A stretch of 45,331 nt of DNA from Desulfobacterales bacterium (GTDB lineage Bacteria > Desulfobacterota > Desulfobacteria > Desulfobacterales > JAHDSC01): the NCBI GenBank assembly GCA_018432925.1, contig JAHDSC010000054.1, positions 1 through 45,331 of the forward strand, in the 5' to 3' direction. Below are positions 14,816 through 22,962 of this stretch, piece by piece (within the stretch, counting starts at the first letter, position 1; the number at the start of each line of letters is the position of its first letter). Under the pieces are notes generated by a model. The model was not told the DNA's origin and made no database searches. It was given only the letters and a program-made list of their open reading frames with translations. Position numbers and translations under genes: made by a program.

Positions 14816-15025
14816 TTAAATAGAATCGCTTTTCTTTCCTTTTTTGAAACCGAAAAACAGATAAATCATCACCCCGATAAACGGAACCGAGGCAACGAAC
14901 ATCCATGCAACCTTTCTGCCCATGGTTCCGAAATCCTTCTTCGCCGCATCGGATATCGCCCATAGGGTAGATAAAACAAACACCAGGCATATCGTTAAAA
15001 AGACGATCATTGGGTTGGAACTCAT
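14816..15025 (-). CDS. Small PLDc_N-like two-helix membrane protein
   Basis: This 69-aa protein has two transmembrane segments: about residues 6-25 (IVFLTICLVFVLSTLWAI) and about 42-60 (WMFVASVPFIGVMIYLFF). The connecting loop DAAKKDFGTMGRKVAW and the basic tail FGFKKGKK match the PLDc_N module, the membrane anchor found at the N-terminus of cardiolipin synthases and also as stand-alone proteins. No catalytic HKD motif is present, so it is not a phospholipase by itself. It starts 8 bp after the mltB stop and is probably translated from the same message. Confidence 0.65.
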   Translation of the reverse strand: MSSNPMIVFLTICLVFVLSTLWAISDAAKKDFGTMGRKVAWMFVASVPFIGVMIYLFFGFKKGKKSDSI

Positions 15026-15033
15026 GCTTCGGC

Positions 15034-15912
15034 CTATAGCAGATCGGAAATTTTAAGAATGGTATCGACATAATAATTGCTGTGATTATAGTGATAAATC
15101 ACATCCCGAGCTTTTTTCCGGTCAATATCCGGATGCCAGCCATAGTGTTTCAGATAGCTTGCGACGCTGGCGATGGCATCCGCATGGTTAAAAAGATCGA
15201 TTTTCCCGTCCAAATTGCCGTCTCTGGCATAAATAAGGATGTTGCTCGGCATGAATTGCGCCATACCCAAAGCTCCCGCATAAGAACCATAAATATCCGT
15301 TGGATTCATATTTTCTTGGTTCGTGTAGGTAAGAAAAGCCTTCAGTTCGTTGTAGGCCCAGTCTGATTTTCTTTTGGACCAATTTTCGAAATCCTGCCTC
15401 GTAAGATCGGACGAAGCGGAAATTTTTCTCCACAATTCGTCTCGAACCCCGGAATCGAATAAAGCGGCCATGGTCGAAAGAGAATTCAATACGGATGTCT
15501 TTCCGTTGGAGGTTCCAAGACGGGTTTCAACCAGGAGAATCGCCGTGATAATCTTGGGGTTCACACCGTATATTTTTTCCGTAGCGGTAAACTCGGAAGA
15601 ATGTTTTTTCATATATTTTCTTGCATGGCGGATGGACTTTTTGGAGGTGAACTGGTCGTAATTCAAGGTGCTTTCGTTATGCATGAAATACCGGGAAATA
15701 CCGTTTGCTTCAAATTCCATTTCGGGCCTGCTGAAAATTTCTTCCACCACCTTTTGGTCGAAACCGTCACTAATCAGCTTCTGCCGTAAAGATTCAAAGT
15801 GCCATCCACTTTCCGATCCGGCGAAAACAAACAAAAAAACGAAAAAAGACATCAGGATGAAAAGACCATTTAAAAAAACAAATCGGATATGGGCCGGCTG
15901 GATACGTAACAT
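15034..15912 (-). CDS. mltB: Lytic murein transglycosylase B-like protein
   Basis: This 292-aa protein has an N-terminal hydrophobic segment (about residues 10-30, FVFLNGLFILMSFFVFLFVF) acting as signal anchor. The SLT_2/MltB fold follows: YGVNPKIITAILLVETRLG, with the presumed catalytic Glu in VETRLG (about residue 120), then SVLNSLSTMA, SYAGALGMAQFMPSN and DGKIDLFNHADAIASVASYL, the classic MltB sequence. It cleaves peptidoglycan glycan strands to 1,6-anhydro products in the periplasm. It is shorter than E. coli MltB (361 aa) but contains all core motifs. There is no clear lipobox, so it may be anchored by the helix rather than by lipid. Confidence 0.88.
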   Translation of the reverse strand: MLRIQPAHIRFVFLNGLFILMSFFVFLFVFAGSESGWHFESLRQKLISDGFDQKVVEEIFSRPEMEFEANGISRYFMHNESTLNYDQFTSKKSIRHARKYMKKHSSEFTATEKIYGVNPKIITAILLVETRLGTSNGKTSVLNSLSTMAALFDSGVRDELWRKISASSDLTRQDFENWSKRKSDWAYNELKAFLTYTNQENMNPTDIYGSYAGALGMAQFMPSNILIYARDGNLDGKIDLFNHADAIASVASYLKHYGWHPDIDRKKARDVIYHYNHSNYYVDTILKISDLL

Positions 15913-15980
15913 TTAATTTAACCTCATTTTTAATCAGCAATCAGAATTTCAGGATGATAAACGGATCATGGCTGAAATGA

Positions 15981-16093
15981 TTGAATCTCCCAACTGGAAT
16001 CAGATGGAAATCTTCGATTCAAAAAACTTTTAACCGATTTTCAGATTCGCTCACCATACCCCGTCGGCAATGCGTCCGCTCTTGTGGTTCACT
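15981..16093 (+). repeat. Double-hairpin repeat family C, copy 2 (degenerate)
   Basis: TTGAATCTCCC, then AAATCTTCGA, CTTTTAACCGATTTTCAGAT, TCGCTCACCATACCCCGTCGG, GCTCTTGTGGTTCA. Module order is as in the copies at 6272 and 28017 but the hairpins are eroded. It lies between mltB and radA (divergent). Confidence 0.6.
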
Positions 16094-16271
16094 GATGCGT
16101 GGCATACAACGGTTGCGGGTGCGGTTGAATACTGTTTAACATGTTCAATCCGCTCAGGCAAGAATAACTCAAACAAAATCGGTCGTCAGAACCCTTGATA
16201 CCCTCCGGATGGCATGGTATATATTCATGCGTCCAACAATTTCAAGCGCCTTGAATGCAATACCGGATATT

Positions 16272-17639
16272 GTGAAAAAACCGATAAAAACGATATTTTG
16301 CTGTCAGAATTGTGGCTACCAGACCCCAAAGTGGATGGGTAAATGCCCGGATTGCGGCCAATGGCATACCTTCGTCGAGGAGGCGCTGACCATCGGAGAG
16401 ATCCGGGGCACAAAGCCGGGCTTTACTGTGGCCCCGGCAACAGCGGTTCCCATTCACTCGATCGAGCTTGACAATGAAGAGCGACACACAACCGGTATCC
16501 AGGAATTTGATCGGGTCCTGGGAGGCGGCATCGTCCCCGGCTCCCTTGTCCTGATCGGCGGAGATCCCGGAATCGGCAAATCCACACTTATGTTGCAAGC
16601 TCTCAACGGACTCGCCGGCCGGGGACACAAGGTTCTTTATGTTTCCGGCGAGGAATCGGTTCGGCAACTGAGGATGAGAAGCAAAAGGTTGTCCGCCGCA
16701 TCTTCCGATATGTTCGTCGTTTCGGAGACAGATCTGGAGTTGATCCTTCGGATGGTGGAATCGAACCATCCGGATGTTCTGGTAATCGATTCGATACAGA
16801 CCATGTTCAGCCCGGACCTGACTTCCGCCCCCGGCAGCGTCAGTCAAGTTCGAGAGTCCGCCATGAGACTCATGCTCCTGTCCAAAAAAACAGGCATACC
16901 CGTGTTTCTGGTCGGCCACGTGACAAAGGAGGGAGCGATCGCCGGACCGAGGCTTTTAGAGCATATGGTCGATACCGTGCTTTATTTCGAAGGGGATAGA
17001 AACCATGTCTTCAGGATTCTTCGAGCCGTGAAAAACCGATTTGGATCAACCAATGAAATCGGTGTATTTGAAATGAAAGAAAGAGGACTGGATGAAGTGG
17101 CCAATCCTTCCGCCGTTTTTCTTTCCGAACGCCCTGCAAATGCACCGGGATCGGTGGTTACGGCCAGCATGGAGGGAACGCGGCCGATTCTTGTCGAACT
17201 CCAGGCGCTTGCCGGCAATACAAGCTTCGCAACACCGCGCAGAACCATACTCGGCCTCGATCCCAACCGGGTCGCTCTGCTCGTCGCAATAATGGAAAAG
17301 AAATTAGGGATGCATCTGATGGGGCATGATCTGTTTATGAATGTTGCCGGCGGCGTTAAGGTGGACGAACCCGCCCTCGACACTGCGATCATTTCCGCGG
17401 TGGCATCCAGCTTTCTCGACAAATCGATTCGAGAAGGTTTTATTGTCCTGGGTGAAGTAGGCCTTACCGGAGAAGTCAGGGCCATCAGCCATGTTGAAAC
17501 CCGGATTGCTGAAACACAAAAAATGGGCTTCCGCAAATGTCTCATACCGCAAAGCAACTTAAAACGAATCGTTGAAAAGGAGGGAATCGAACTGATCGGA
17601 ATAAGGACGGTGTCGGAAGCCATGGAAATCCTTTTTTAA
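16272..17639 (+). CDS. radA: DNA repair protein RadA
   Basis: RadA (Sms) is a RecA-like ATPase and helicase that helps branch migration and processing of recombination intermediates. Seen: an N-terminal zinc finger CCQNCG...GKCPDCGQW, Walker A GGDPGIGKST, Walker B-like DVLVIDSIQTM, the RadA-specific KNRFG motif (AVKNRFGSTNEIG), and a C-terminal Lon-protease-like domain with ATPRRTILGLDPNR and NVAGGVKVDEPALD. The total is about 455 aa. I prefer the GTG at 16272 (MKKPIKTIFC) because homologues start a few residues before the zinc finger; the frame also has an ATG at 16209, without a visible ribosome binding site, that would add 21 residues. It is followed by rlmE and yebC on the same strand. 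Confidence 0.95.
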   Translation: MKKPIKTIFCCQNCGYQTPKWMGKCPDCGQWHTFVEEALTIGEIRGTKPGFTVAPATAVPIHSIELDNEERHTTGIQEFDRVLGGGIVPGSLVLIGGDPGIGKSTLMLQALNGLAGRGHKVLYVSGEESVRQLRMRSKRLSAASSDMFVVSETDLELILRMVESNHPDVLVIDSIQTMFSPDLTSAPGSVSQVRESAMRLMLLSKKTGIPVFLVGHVTKEGAIAGPRLLEHMVDTVLYFEGDRNHVFRILRAVKNRFGSTNEIGVFEMKERGLDEVANPSAVFLSERPANAPGSVVTASMEGTRPILVELQALAGNTSFATPRRTILGLDPNRVALLVAIMEKKLGMHLMGHDLFMNVAGGVKVDEPALDTAIISAVASSFLDKSIREGFIVLGEVGLTGEVRAISHVETRIAETQKMGFRKCLIPQSNLKRIVEKEGIELIGIRTVSEAMEILF

Positions 17640-17743
17640 CCAAAAGATCAGGAAATGAAAACGGAGAAGATACCTGAAATCTTTTGCGACCTTGACTTTT
17701 CATCCCATTTTACTTTCTTGACTTCAAAAATGCAGCAGTATAT

Positions 17744-18346
17744 ATGAAAAACCCAACCACTAAACGCAACAGGTGGGAAGATCATTTTTCGCGTCAGGCC
17801 AAAAAAGAAAATTTTCCTGCCCGGTCGGTTTATAAGCTCAAGGAAATACAGCACAAATACCGTTTAATCAAAAAGGGCGACAAAATTCTGGACCTGGGCT
17901 GTTATCCGGGCTCCTGGCTTCTTTATGCGGCAGAACTGACCGGAAAAGAGGGCCTTGTTGTGGGCGTCGATCGGAAGCCTGTTTCAATAAATATTCCATC
18001 ACATGTCAAAATCTACACCTGTGATATCCTCTCTATTGAAGATGAGTTTTTACAATCGATGGGAAAAGACTTCAACGTCGTAATCAGCGACATGGCCCCG
18101 CCAACGACGGGCAATAAGTTTGTTGATGCGGCAAGGTCTTCCGATCTCAGCCGGGCAGCTCTTTCCGTCGCACGGAAGGTTTTGACGCCCGGCGGGTCCT
18201 TTCTCTGCAAAATCTTTCAGGGAGAGGATTTTAAGACATTTTCAGATTTGGTAAAGTCGATTTTCAATAAGCATAAGATATTCAAGCCTCAAAGCAGCCG
18301 AAAGGCAAGCAGAGAGATATATATCATAGGATTTGGGAAAAATTAG
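17744..18346 (+). CDS. rlmE: 23S rRNA (uridine-2'-O)-methyltransferase RlmE (FtsJ/RrmJ)
   Basis: This 200-aa protein belongs to the family that methylates the 2'-OH of U2552 in the A-loop of 23S rRNA during late 50S assembly. The SAM-binding motif is ILDLGCYPGSWLLYA (FtsJ usually has GAAPGGW, so Y and S are mild deviations). The catalytic K-D-K-E tetrad is visible in RSVYKLKE, ISDMAPPTTG, LCKIFQG and SSRKASREIY. Length is close to the E. coli protein (209 aa). The ATG at 17744 has no strong ribosome binding site. A TTGACT...TATATA pair directly upstream could be a promoter for a near-leaderless message. yebC follows 9 bp later, so the two form an operon. Confidence 0.93.
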   Translation: MKNPTTKRNRWEDHFSRQAKKENFPARSVYKLKEIQHKYRLIKKGDKILDLGCYPGSWLLYAAELTGKEGLVVGVDRKPVSINIPSHVKIYTCDILSIEDEFLQSMGKDFNVVISDMAPPTTGNKFVDAARSSDLSRAALSVARKVLTPGGSFLCKIFQGEDFKTFSDLVKSIFNKHKIFKPQSSRKASREIYIIGFGKN

Positions 18347-18355
18347 GAGGCAAAG

Positions 18356-19099
18356 ATGTCGGGGCATAGCAAATGGTCCAGCATAAAACATAAAAAGGGA
18401 GCGGCGGATGCCAAACGAGGCAAGATATTCACCAAGCTCATCAAAGAAATTACGATCGCAGCGAGGGTCGGCGGAGGGGATGCCGCCGGAAATCCAAGGC
18501 TGAGAACAGCCATCCAGGCCGCCAAAAGCGAAAACATGCCCAAGGAAAACATCGAACGAGCCATAAAAAAAGGCACGGGCGAACTCGAAGGCGTGAATTA
18601 CGAGGAGAGCTTTTATGAAGGATACGGTCCCGGGGGTGCCGCGGTATTCGTCGAATCCCTGACGGATAATAGAAATCGAACGGTGGCCGATATCCGTCAT
18701 ATTTTCAGCAAAAACGGTGGGAGCCTGGGCGAAAATGGATGCGTTTCCTGGATGTTCAGCAAAAAAGGATATCTTAACATAGACAAGCAAGCGGTCAACG
18801 AAGACACCCTAATGGAAATCGCCATTGATGCCGGCGCGGAAGACGTTCGTGAAGATGATGGAAACTATGAAATCCTCACCGCGCCCGAGGATTTTGAATC
18901 GGTGAAAAAAGCGATTGATGGCGCATCCATTCCCTATCTTGAGGCGTCCATCACGATGTATCCCGCGACCACCACCAACCTTTCAGGGAGCGAAGCGGAA
19001 CAGATGGTCCGGTTGATGGAAAGCCTGGAAGACTGTGACGATGTTCAGAAGGTGTACACCAACGCCGACATTCCATCGGAAATTCTTGAAAAAATGTAG
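18356..19099 (+). CDS. yebC: YebC/TACO1 family protein
   Basis: This 247-aa protein begins [20 protein letters not shown], the invariant start of YebC/TACO1 proteins. [35 protein letters not shown] and [13 protein letters not shown] follow, covering all three family domains. YebC proteins bind DNA and/or ribosomes; different members act as transcriptional regulators or relieve stalling at polyproline stretches. Which role applies here cannot be told. The ATG lies behind TAGGAGG, 9 bp after rlmE. It is full length. Confidence 0.95.
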   Translation: MSGHSKWSSIKHKKGAADAKRGKIFTKLIKEITIAARVGGGDAAGNPRLRTAIQAAKSENMPKENIERAIKKGTGELEGVNYEESFYEGYGPGGAAVFVESLTDNRNRTVADIRHIFSKNGGSLGENGCVSWMFSKKGYLNIDKQAVNEDTLMEIAIDAGAEDVREDDGNYEILTAPEDFESVKKAIDGASIPYLEASITMYPATTTNLSGSEAEQMVRLMESLEDCDDVQKVYTNADIPSEILEKM

Positions 19100-19115
19100 G
19101 TCTCTGATATTTCGG

Positions 19116-19159
19116 TCATGAGCGCAGAAACCGATTTTTTTCCGGATTTGCGCTCATGA
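19116..19159. terminator. Hairpin between convergent yebC and nadA, possible bidirectional terminator
   Basis: A perfect 11-bp stem TCATGAGCGCA (19116-19126) with TGCGCTCATGA (19149-19159). No long T-run follows on either strand, so termination strength is uncertain, but the location between convergent genes fits. Confidence 0.5.
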
Positions 19160-19175
19160 TCTTCCGGCATGGATT

Positions 19176-20072
19176 CTAGATGGAAAGCTCAATCATCCTT
19201 TGAACCGCTTTCAGAGCGGGCCGACGTATATTTTCAGGAACCTTGACCTCCCCCTCCATGCATTCGAGACTCCGGACAATATCCTCAACAACAATTTTTT
19301 TCATGTCCGCACATATCATGGTTTCTGAAACCGGATAAAAATTCTTGTCGGGGTTTGCTCTGCGCAAGGGGCCGATCATCCCCACCTCGGTTCCGACAAT
19401 AAAAGATTTGCTTTTCGATTCCTTGGCGAACCGGATCATGCCGGACGTACTTAATGCTGCATCGGCCAGCTCGACGACCTCGGGCCGACATTCCGGGTGC
19501 GCCATAAAAATCGCATCCGGGTACTTCCCCTTTGTTTTTTTTACCGCTTCCGGTGAAATGTGATCATGAACCGGGCAATATCCGTTCCAAAAATGGATTC
19601 TTTTGCCGGTGCGAGCGGCGGTGTTTCTGGCAAGGTTGCGGTCCGGGACCATAAGCAGTTCGTCTTCTTTCAGACTTTCTACGACTTTCAGGGCATTGGC
19701 GGATGTGCAGCAGATCGTGGAAAGTGCTTTAACCGATGCCGGGGAGTTTACGTAGGTAACCACCGGCATGGGAGGAAGATCGGCAAGCATTTTTTTAAGC
19801 GTCTCCGGTGTCACCATGTCAGCCATCGGGCAACCGGCATCCTTACGGGGAAGAAGCACAACCTTTTCGGGCGACAGAACCGAAGCGGTTTCCGCCATGA
19901 AGTGAACCCCGCAAAACACAATGACATCTGCATCGGTTTGCGATGCCTTAATACTCAATTCCAGGGAATCACCGCAAAAATCGGCAAGCTCCTGTATCTC
20001 CATCGGCTGGTAATTATGGGCCAGCATGACGGCTTTTCTTTTTTTCAGCAGATCTTTTATTCTATTCTTCAT
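19176..20072 (-). CDS. nadA: Quinolinate synthase A
   Basis: NadA condenses iminoaspartate with dihydroxyacetone phosphate to quinolinate in NAD biosynthesis, using an oxygen-sensitive [4Fe-4S] cluster. Seen: AHNYQPMEIQELADFCGDS near the N-terminus, and the three cluster cysteines in the contexts FCGVHFMAET, GYCPVHDH and MICADMKK. VNSPASVKA and CCTSANA line the active site, and MAHPECRPEV is also present. From the ATG at 20072 (behind AAAGGTG) it is 298 aa, the short form typical of anaerobes; an upstream GTG at 20081 adds only three residues. No nadB or nadC is adjacent. Confidence 0.95.
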   Translation of the reverse strand: MKNRIKDLLKKRKAVMLAHNYQPMEIQELADFCGDSLELSIKASQTDADVIVFCGVHFMAETASVLSPEKVVLLPRKDAGCPMADMVTPETLKKMLADLPPMPVVTYVNSPASVKALSTICCTSANALKVVESLKEDELLMVPDRNLARNTAARTGKRIHFWNGYCPVHDHISPEAVKKTKGKYPDAIFMAHPECRPEVVELADAALSTSGMIRFAKESKSKSFIVGTEVGMIGPLRRANPDKNFYPVSETMICADMKKIVVEDIVRSLECMEGEVKVPENIRRPALKAVQRMIELSI

Positions 20073-20208
20073 TGGTTTCACCTTTTTAATGCCCCGCCGA
20101 TGTTGAACCTCTACAAAAGTATTTGCCCTCCAAAAAATTTCATTCGACGCGCGGCTTGAAATGTTTTCCTGTTAATAAGGGATGAGAAACTTCGGTTGGA
20201 AATCAGGG

Positions 20209-20350
20209 GTGGTTTCAAAACCTTCCATCGGATTTAAGATCAAGCCGGGGTGAGAAGTTCAACCGCAAGAATGCAATTTAGAATTTTAAGGATTGAACAC
20301 CTTGCCCCAATGCGGAGATTGAGCCCAAGGGGAGGTCTGGAAATCACTTC
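20209..20350. repeat. MITE-like family B, copy 2 (diverged)
   Basis: Begins GTGGTTTCAAAACC and ends GGTCTGGAAATCACTTC, an eroded inverted repeat. Interior blocks ATCGGATTTAAGATCAAG and CGGAGATTGAGCCCAAGGGG align with the copy at 5063-5186. It ends at the stop codon of the lolA-like gene. Confidence 0.7.
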
Positions 20351-21051
20351 TAATACTCTTCAAGTTCTACGACATCAACACCTTCCGGTATTTTAAAACG
20401 GAAAAGGGAGTCATCCAACTTTTGTTGATACTGAAAATTGCTCAGATGAATCCGTGTCTCGTCCCCGTAAGGATTATATGTAATTATCGTAAGTATATCA
20501 AAAGTTTTCTTTGAAATTGACAAATAGATGACGGATAAGTCCGCTTTTTTTTCCGCGGGCAAAAGTTTGAGAACATGGTTGGGATCGGTTCCTTCCTTTT
20601 CAACCGTGATATTGAAATGTTTTCGAAGCATCTCGATATCGCAGAGAAAACTCGCCCCTTTCCCTCCCCCGAAATAAGCGGGTGCATTTCCGGTCATCAC
20701 CTGGTTGTCCTCCGGCCTGTATATCCACAGCTTCCTCCCATCCGTGATAATGATTTGCCGCTCCGGTTTTTCATACTCCCATCTCATCATGCCGGGTCGT
20801 TTGACGAATATTTTGCCAAAGGCCGTATCGGTAACTTCCATGGCTTTCAATGTCGATTCCTGAAAAAAATCGGCCGAAAAGCCGGAGCCCGCATATCGTT
20901 GTTCAACACCTTGGATGATTTCATCTAGGACAACGGACGGGCTGCCATGCACGGAATCCGATGAGTCCTTGTTTTCGCACCATACCGGATGCGAATGCAA
21001 AAGCAAAAAAGCGGTGATTACCAATATCTTTAATCGATTATACTTTGTCAT
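20350..21051 (-). CDS. lolA: LolA-like outer-membrane lipoprotein carrier
   Basis: This protein of about 233 aa begins at the ATG at 21051 (MTKYNRLKILVITAF), which gives a clean signal peptide ending near VWCEN; an ATG at 21084 adds 11 residues but has no ribosome binding site. The mature part has the LolA pattern: FSADFFQEST, GKIFVKRPGMMRWEYEKPE, IITDGRKLWIYRPEDNQV, then LKLLPAEKKADLSVIYLSI and a late TRIHLSNFQ strand. LolA ferries lipoproteins through the periplasm to the outer membrane, so a Gram-negative envelope is implied. No lolCDE or lolB is in the window. Confidence 0.85.
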   Translation of the reverse strand: MTKYNRLKILVITAFLLLHSHPVWCENKDSSDSVHGSPSVVLDEIIQGVEQRYAGSGFSADFFQESTLKAMEVTDTAFGKIFVKRPGMMRWEYEKPERQIIITDGRKLWIYRPEDNQVMTGNAPAYFGGGKGASFLCDIEMLRKHFNITVEKEGTDPNHVLKLLPAEKKADLSVIYLSISKKTFDILTIITYNPYGDETRIHLSNFQYQQKLDDSLFRFKIPEGVDVVELEEY

Positions 21052-21230
21052 AGTCGCTCTTTTTAAAACCGGAAAGCTTGTCATTCGTTTGGAAGGAAGC
21101 GCAGTGTCCGTATTGACAAAAAATGTTCTGAAACCATTTTTAATATCTTAACCCGGCCTTTTTGTAAACAACATGTTTTTATGCCGGATGCCTGCATATC
21201 CATGTTTCATTCCCGCCTGTCGATTCATGC

Positions 21231-21259
21231 TTGACACAAGGCTGTTATTCAATTATATG
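21231..21259 (+). promoter_or_regulatory. Sigma70-type promoter of the aminotransferase leader
   Basis: TTGACA (21231-21236), 17-bp spacer, TATATG (21254-21259). It lies about 300 bp upstream of the aminotransferase start codon. Confidence 0.75.
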
Positions 21260-21265
21260 TAATGA

Positions 21266-21449
21266 AAATAAAAATTCGAAATTTCTTTAGCATTCAAAAA
21301 GATATAAAACATGAATTATTCAATTCCGTTGCACGCCGCCGCGGCCGCCGCTGGGAACACAGTCCGGGTAGCGGTAGACGGCACATAAAACCAATAAAAA
21401 GCTGTCACGACGCCATGGGCTGTTAAAAAGGGTCCATGGCTTTTTTTTT
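21266..21449 (+). ncRNA. Candidate leader RNA or small RNA ending in a terminator
   Basis: RNA from the promoter at 21231 would run about 180 nt without a plausible ORF. It includes a GC-rich segment that can pair (CCGCT near 21345 with AGCGG near 21370) and ends in GCCATGG/CCATGGC plus nine T residues. The downstream gene is an aminotransferase, so attenuation is possible. I recognise no T-box, leader peptide or known riboswitch. Its architecture parallels the unit at 5919-6265. Confidence 0.35.
21412..21449 (+). terminator. First tandem terminator in the aminotransferase leader
   Basis: GCCATGG (21412-21418) pairs with CCATGGC (21434-21440), followed by nine T residues. Confidence 0.85.
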
Positions 21450-21452
21450 AAG

Positions 21453-21484
21453 CCTCGGGCCAAGCGGTTCGAGGTTTCTTTTTT
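21453..21484 (+). terminator. Second tandem terminator in the aminotransferase leader
   Basis: CCTCG (21453-21457) pairs with CGAGG (21470-21474), with an inner CC/GG pair, followed by TTTCTTTTTT. Confidence 0.6.
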
Positions 21485-21491
21485 GGGGCAT

Positions 21492-21533
21492 TTGAAGACC
21501 CCTCGGCAAGCAACTGGAAATTTGCTCGCTTCT
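21492..21533 (+). repeat. Double-hairpin repeat family C, partial copy
   Basis: TTGAAGACCCCTCGGCAAGC followed by GGAAATTTGCTCGCTTC resembles the first module of the copies at 6272 and 28017. It directly follows the tandem terminators, as at 6272. Confidence 0.45.
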
Positions 21534-21563
21534 ACAGTTTACCTTTGATGCAAGGAGAATGTG

Positions 21564-22844
21564 ATGTCTCAAGATTCCAATATTCGTTTTGCCGGTCGTA
21601 TGGATCAACTCCCTCCATATCTGTTCGGTTTGATTAACAAAATGAAAATGGAAAAACGTTGGCTCGGAGACGATGTGATCGATCTGGGAATGGGCAATCC
21701 CATTGATCCGACTCCGAATGCGGTCATCGAAAAACTTTGCGAAGTGGTTCAGGACCCGAAAAGTCATCGATATCCCATCGCCGGCGGTCTCCGAAACTTA
21801 CGACGGGAAATCGCCCTTTCCTACCAAAAAGATTATGGTGTGGATCTGGACAGCGAAACGGAAGTCATCTGCACCATCGGTTCTAAAGAAGGCATTTCCC
21901 ATCTGTGTCTGGCGCTTGTCGGACCGGGAGACACGGTACTGGTCCCCGCGCCGGCTTTCCCGATCCATATTTATGCGGCCATCATAGCCGGTGGCAACGT
22001 CATGCGAATTCCGCTGGCATCGGAGGAGGTCTTTTTGAATCGAATCGCCAATATGTGCGAATCGCTCTATCCTCGTCCAAAAATTTTAATCCTCAACTAT
22101 CCCCACAACCCCACGGGAGTATTGGCAACCTCCGATTTGTTTCGAGAAATCATCGTGCTGGCCAAGAAATACAAATTCATGATCATACATGACTTCGCAT
22201 ACGCAAAAATGACTTTTGACGGCTATGTGGCACCAAGCTTCCTGGAGCTTCCGGGAGCCCGGGATGTGGGAGTGGAATTTGGATCCTTTTCCAAAACATA
22301 CAACATGGCGGGCTGGCGAATCGGATACTGTGTCGGAAATCGGGAAATCATCGGCGGGCTTGCTAAAATAAAAGGTTATTATGATTACGGTATCTTTTCC
22401 GCGATCCAAATCGCCGGAATTGTCGCTTTAAGGCACTGCGAAACCGAGGTATCTCAACAGGCAAAGATTTACGAACAGAGACGAAATGCGCTTTGCCGGG
22501 GTCTTCAGCGCATGGGCTGGCCGGTAACCAAGCCCAAGGCGGGAATGTTCGTTTGGGCAAAAATACCCGCACCTTACAATCAGATCGGATCGATGAATTT
22601 TGCCGTTCAAATGATGCAGCTTGCGAACGTGGCGGTTTCGCCGGGAATCGGTTTCGGGGAAGAAGGCGAAGGATACCTTCGGCTGGCTTTGGTGGAAAAT
22701 GAAAATCGAATCCGGCAGGCGTTAAAACAAATCAATCGGGCACTTCCAAAACTTAAGGATATCGGCGCATTTTCAACTCAAAACTCGCCGGCCGGCGACA
22801 TCCGGCAAATTACAGATGCCATGCAGGAAAAATCGTACACGTGA
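21564..22844 (+). CDS. alaC: Class I/II aminotransferase, alanine transaminase AlaC-like
   Basis: This 426-aa fold-type I PLP enzyme contains DVIDLGMGNPIDPTP, the cofactor region TIGSKEGISHLCLA, YPHNPTG, HDFAYAKMTFDGY, and the Schiff-base lysine in GSFSKTYNMAGWRIGY. This combination matches the AlaC/YfdZ group, which transfers amino groups between glutamate/2-oxoglutarate and alanine/pyruvate; the related LL-diaminopimelate aminotransferases are the main alternative. AAGGAG precedes the ATG at 21564; a GTG codon just before it is also in frame. Homologues often sit next to homoserine dehydrogenase, which is not the case here. A promoter and two terminator-like hairpins lie upstream. Confidence 0.88.
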   Translation: MSQDSNIRFAGRMDQLPPYLFGLINKMKMEKRWLGDDVIDLGMGNPIDPTPNAVIEKLCEVVQDPKSHRYPIAGGLRNLRREIALSYQKDYGVDLDSETEVICTIGSKEGISHLCLALVGPGDTVLVPAPAFPIHIYAAIIAGGNVMRIPLASEEVFLNRIANMCESLYPRPKILILNYPHNPTGVLATSDLFREIIVLAKKYKFMIIHDFAYAKMTFDGYVAPSFLELPGARDVGVEFGSFSKTYNMAGWRIGYCVGNREIIGGLAKIKGYYDYGIFSAIQIAGIVALRHCETEVSQQAKIYEQRRNALCRGLQRMGWPVTKPKAGMFVWAKIPAPYNQIGSMNFAVQMMQLANVAVSPGIGFGEEGEGYLRLALVENENRIRQALKQINRALPKLKDIGAFSTQNSPAGDIRQITDAMQEKSYT

Positions 22845-22962
22845 ATTTGCGGGGCGGAAAGCCGGCCTTACCGCTTGAATACCTGGAATGTTTCCACATC
22901 GTGGAGCCCGGGGTGGGTTGCGCCGAAACCGGGCAAAATCGCCATTTCTGAATCCGCGCCTG

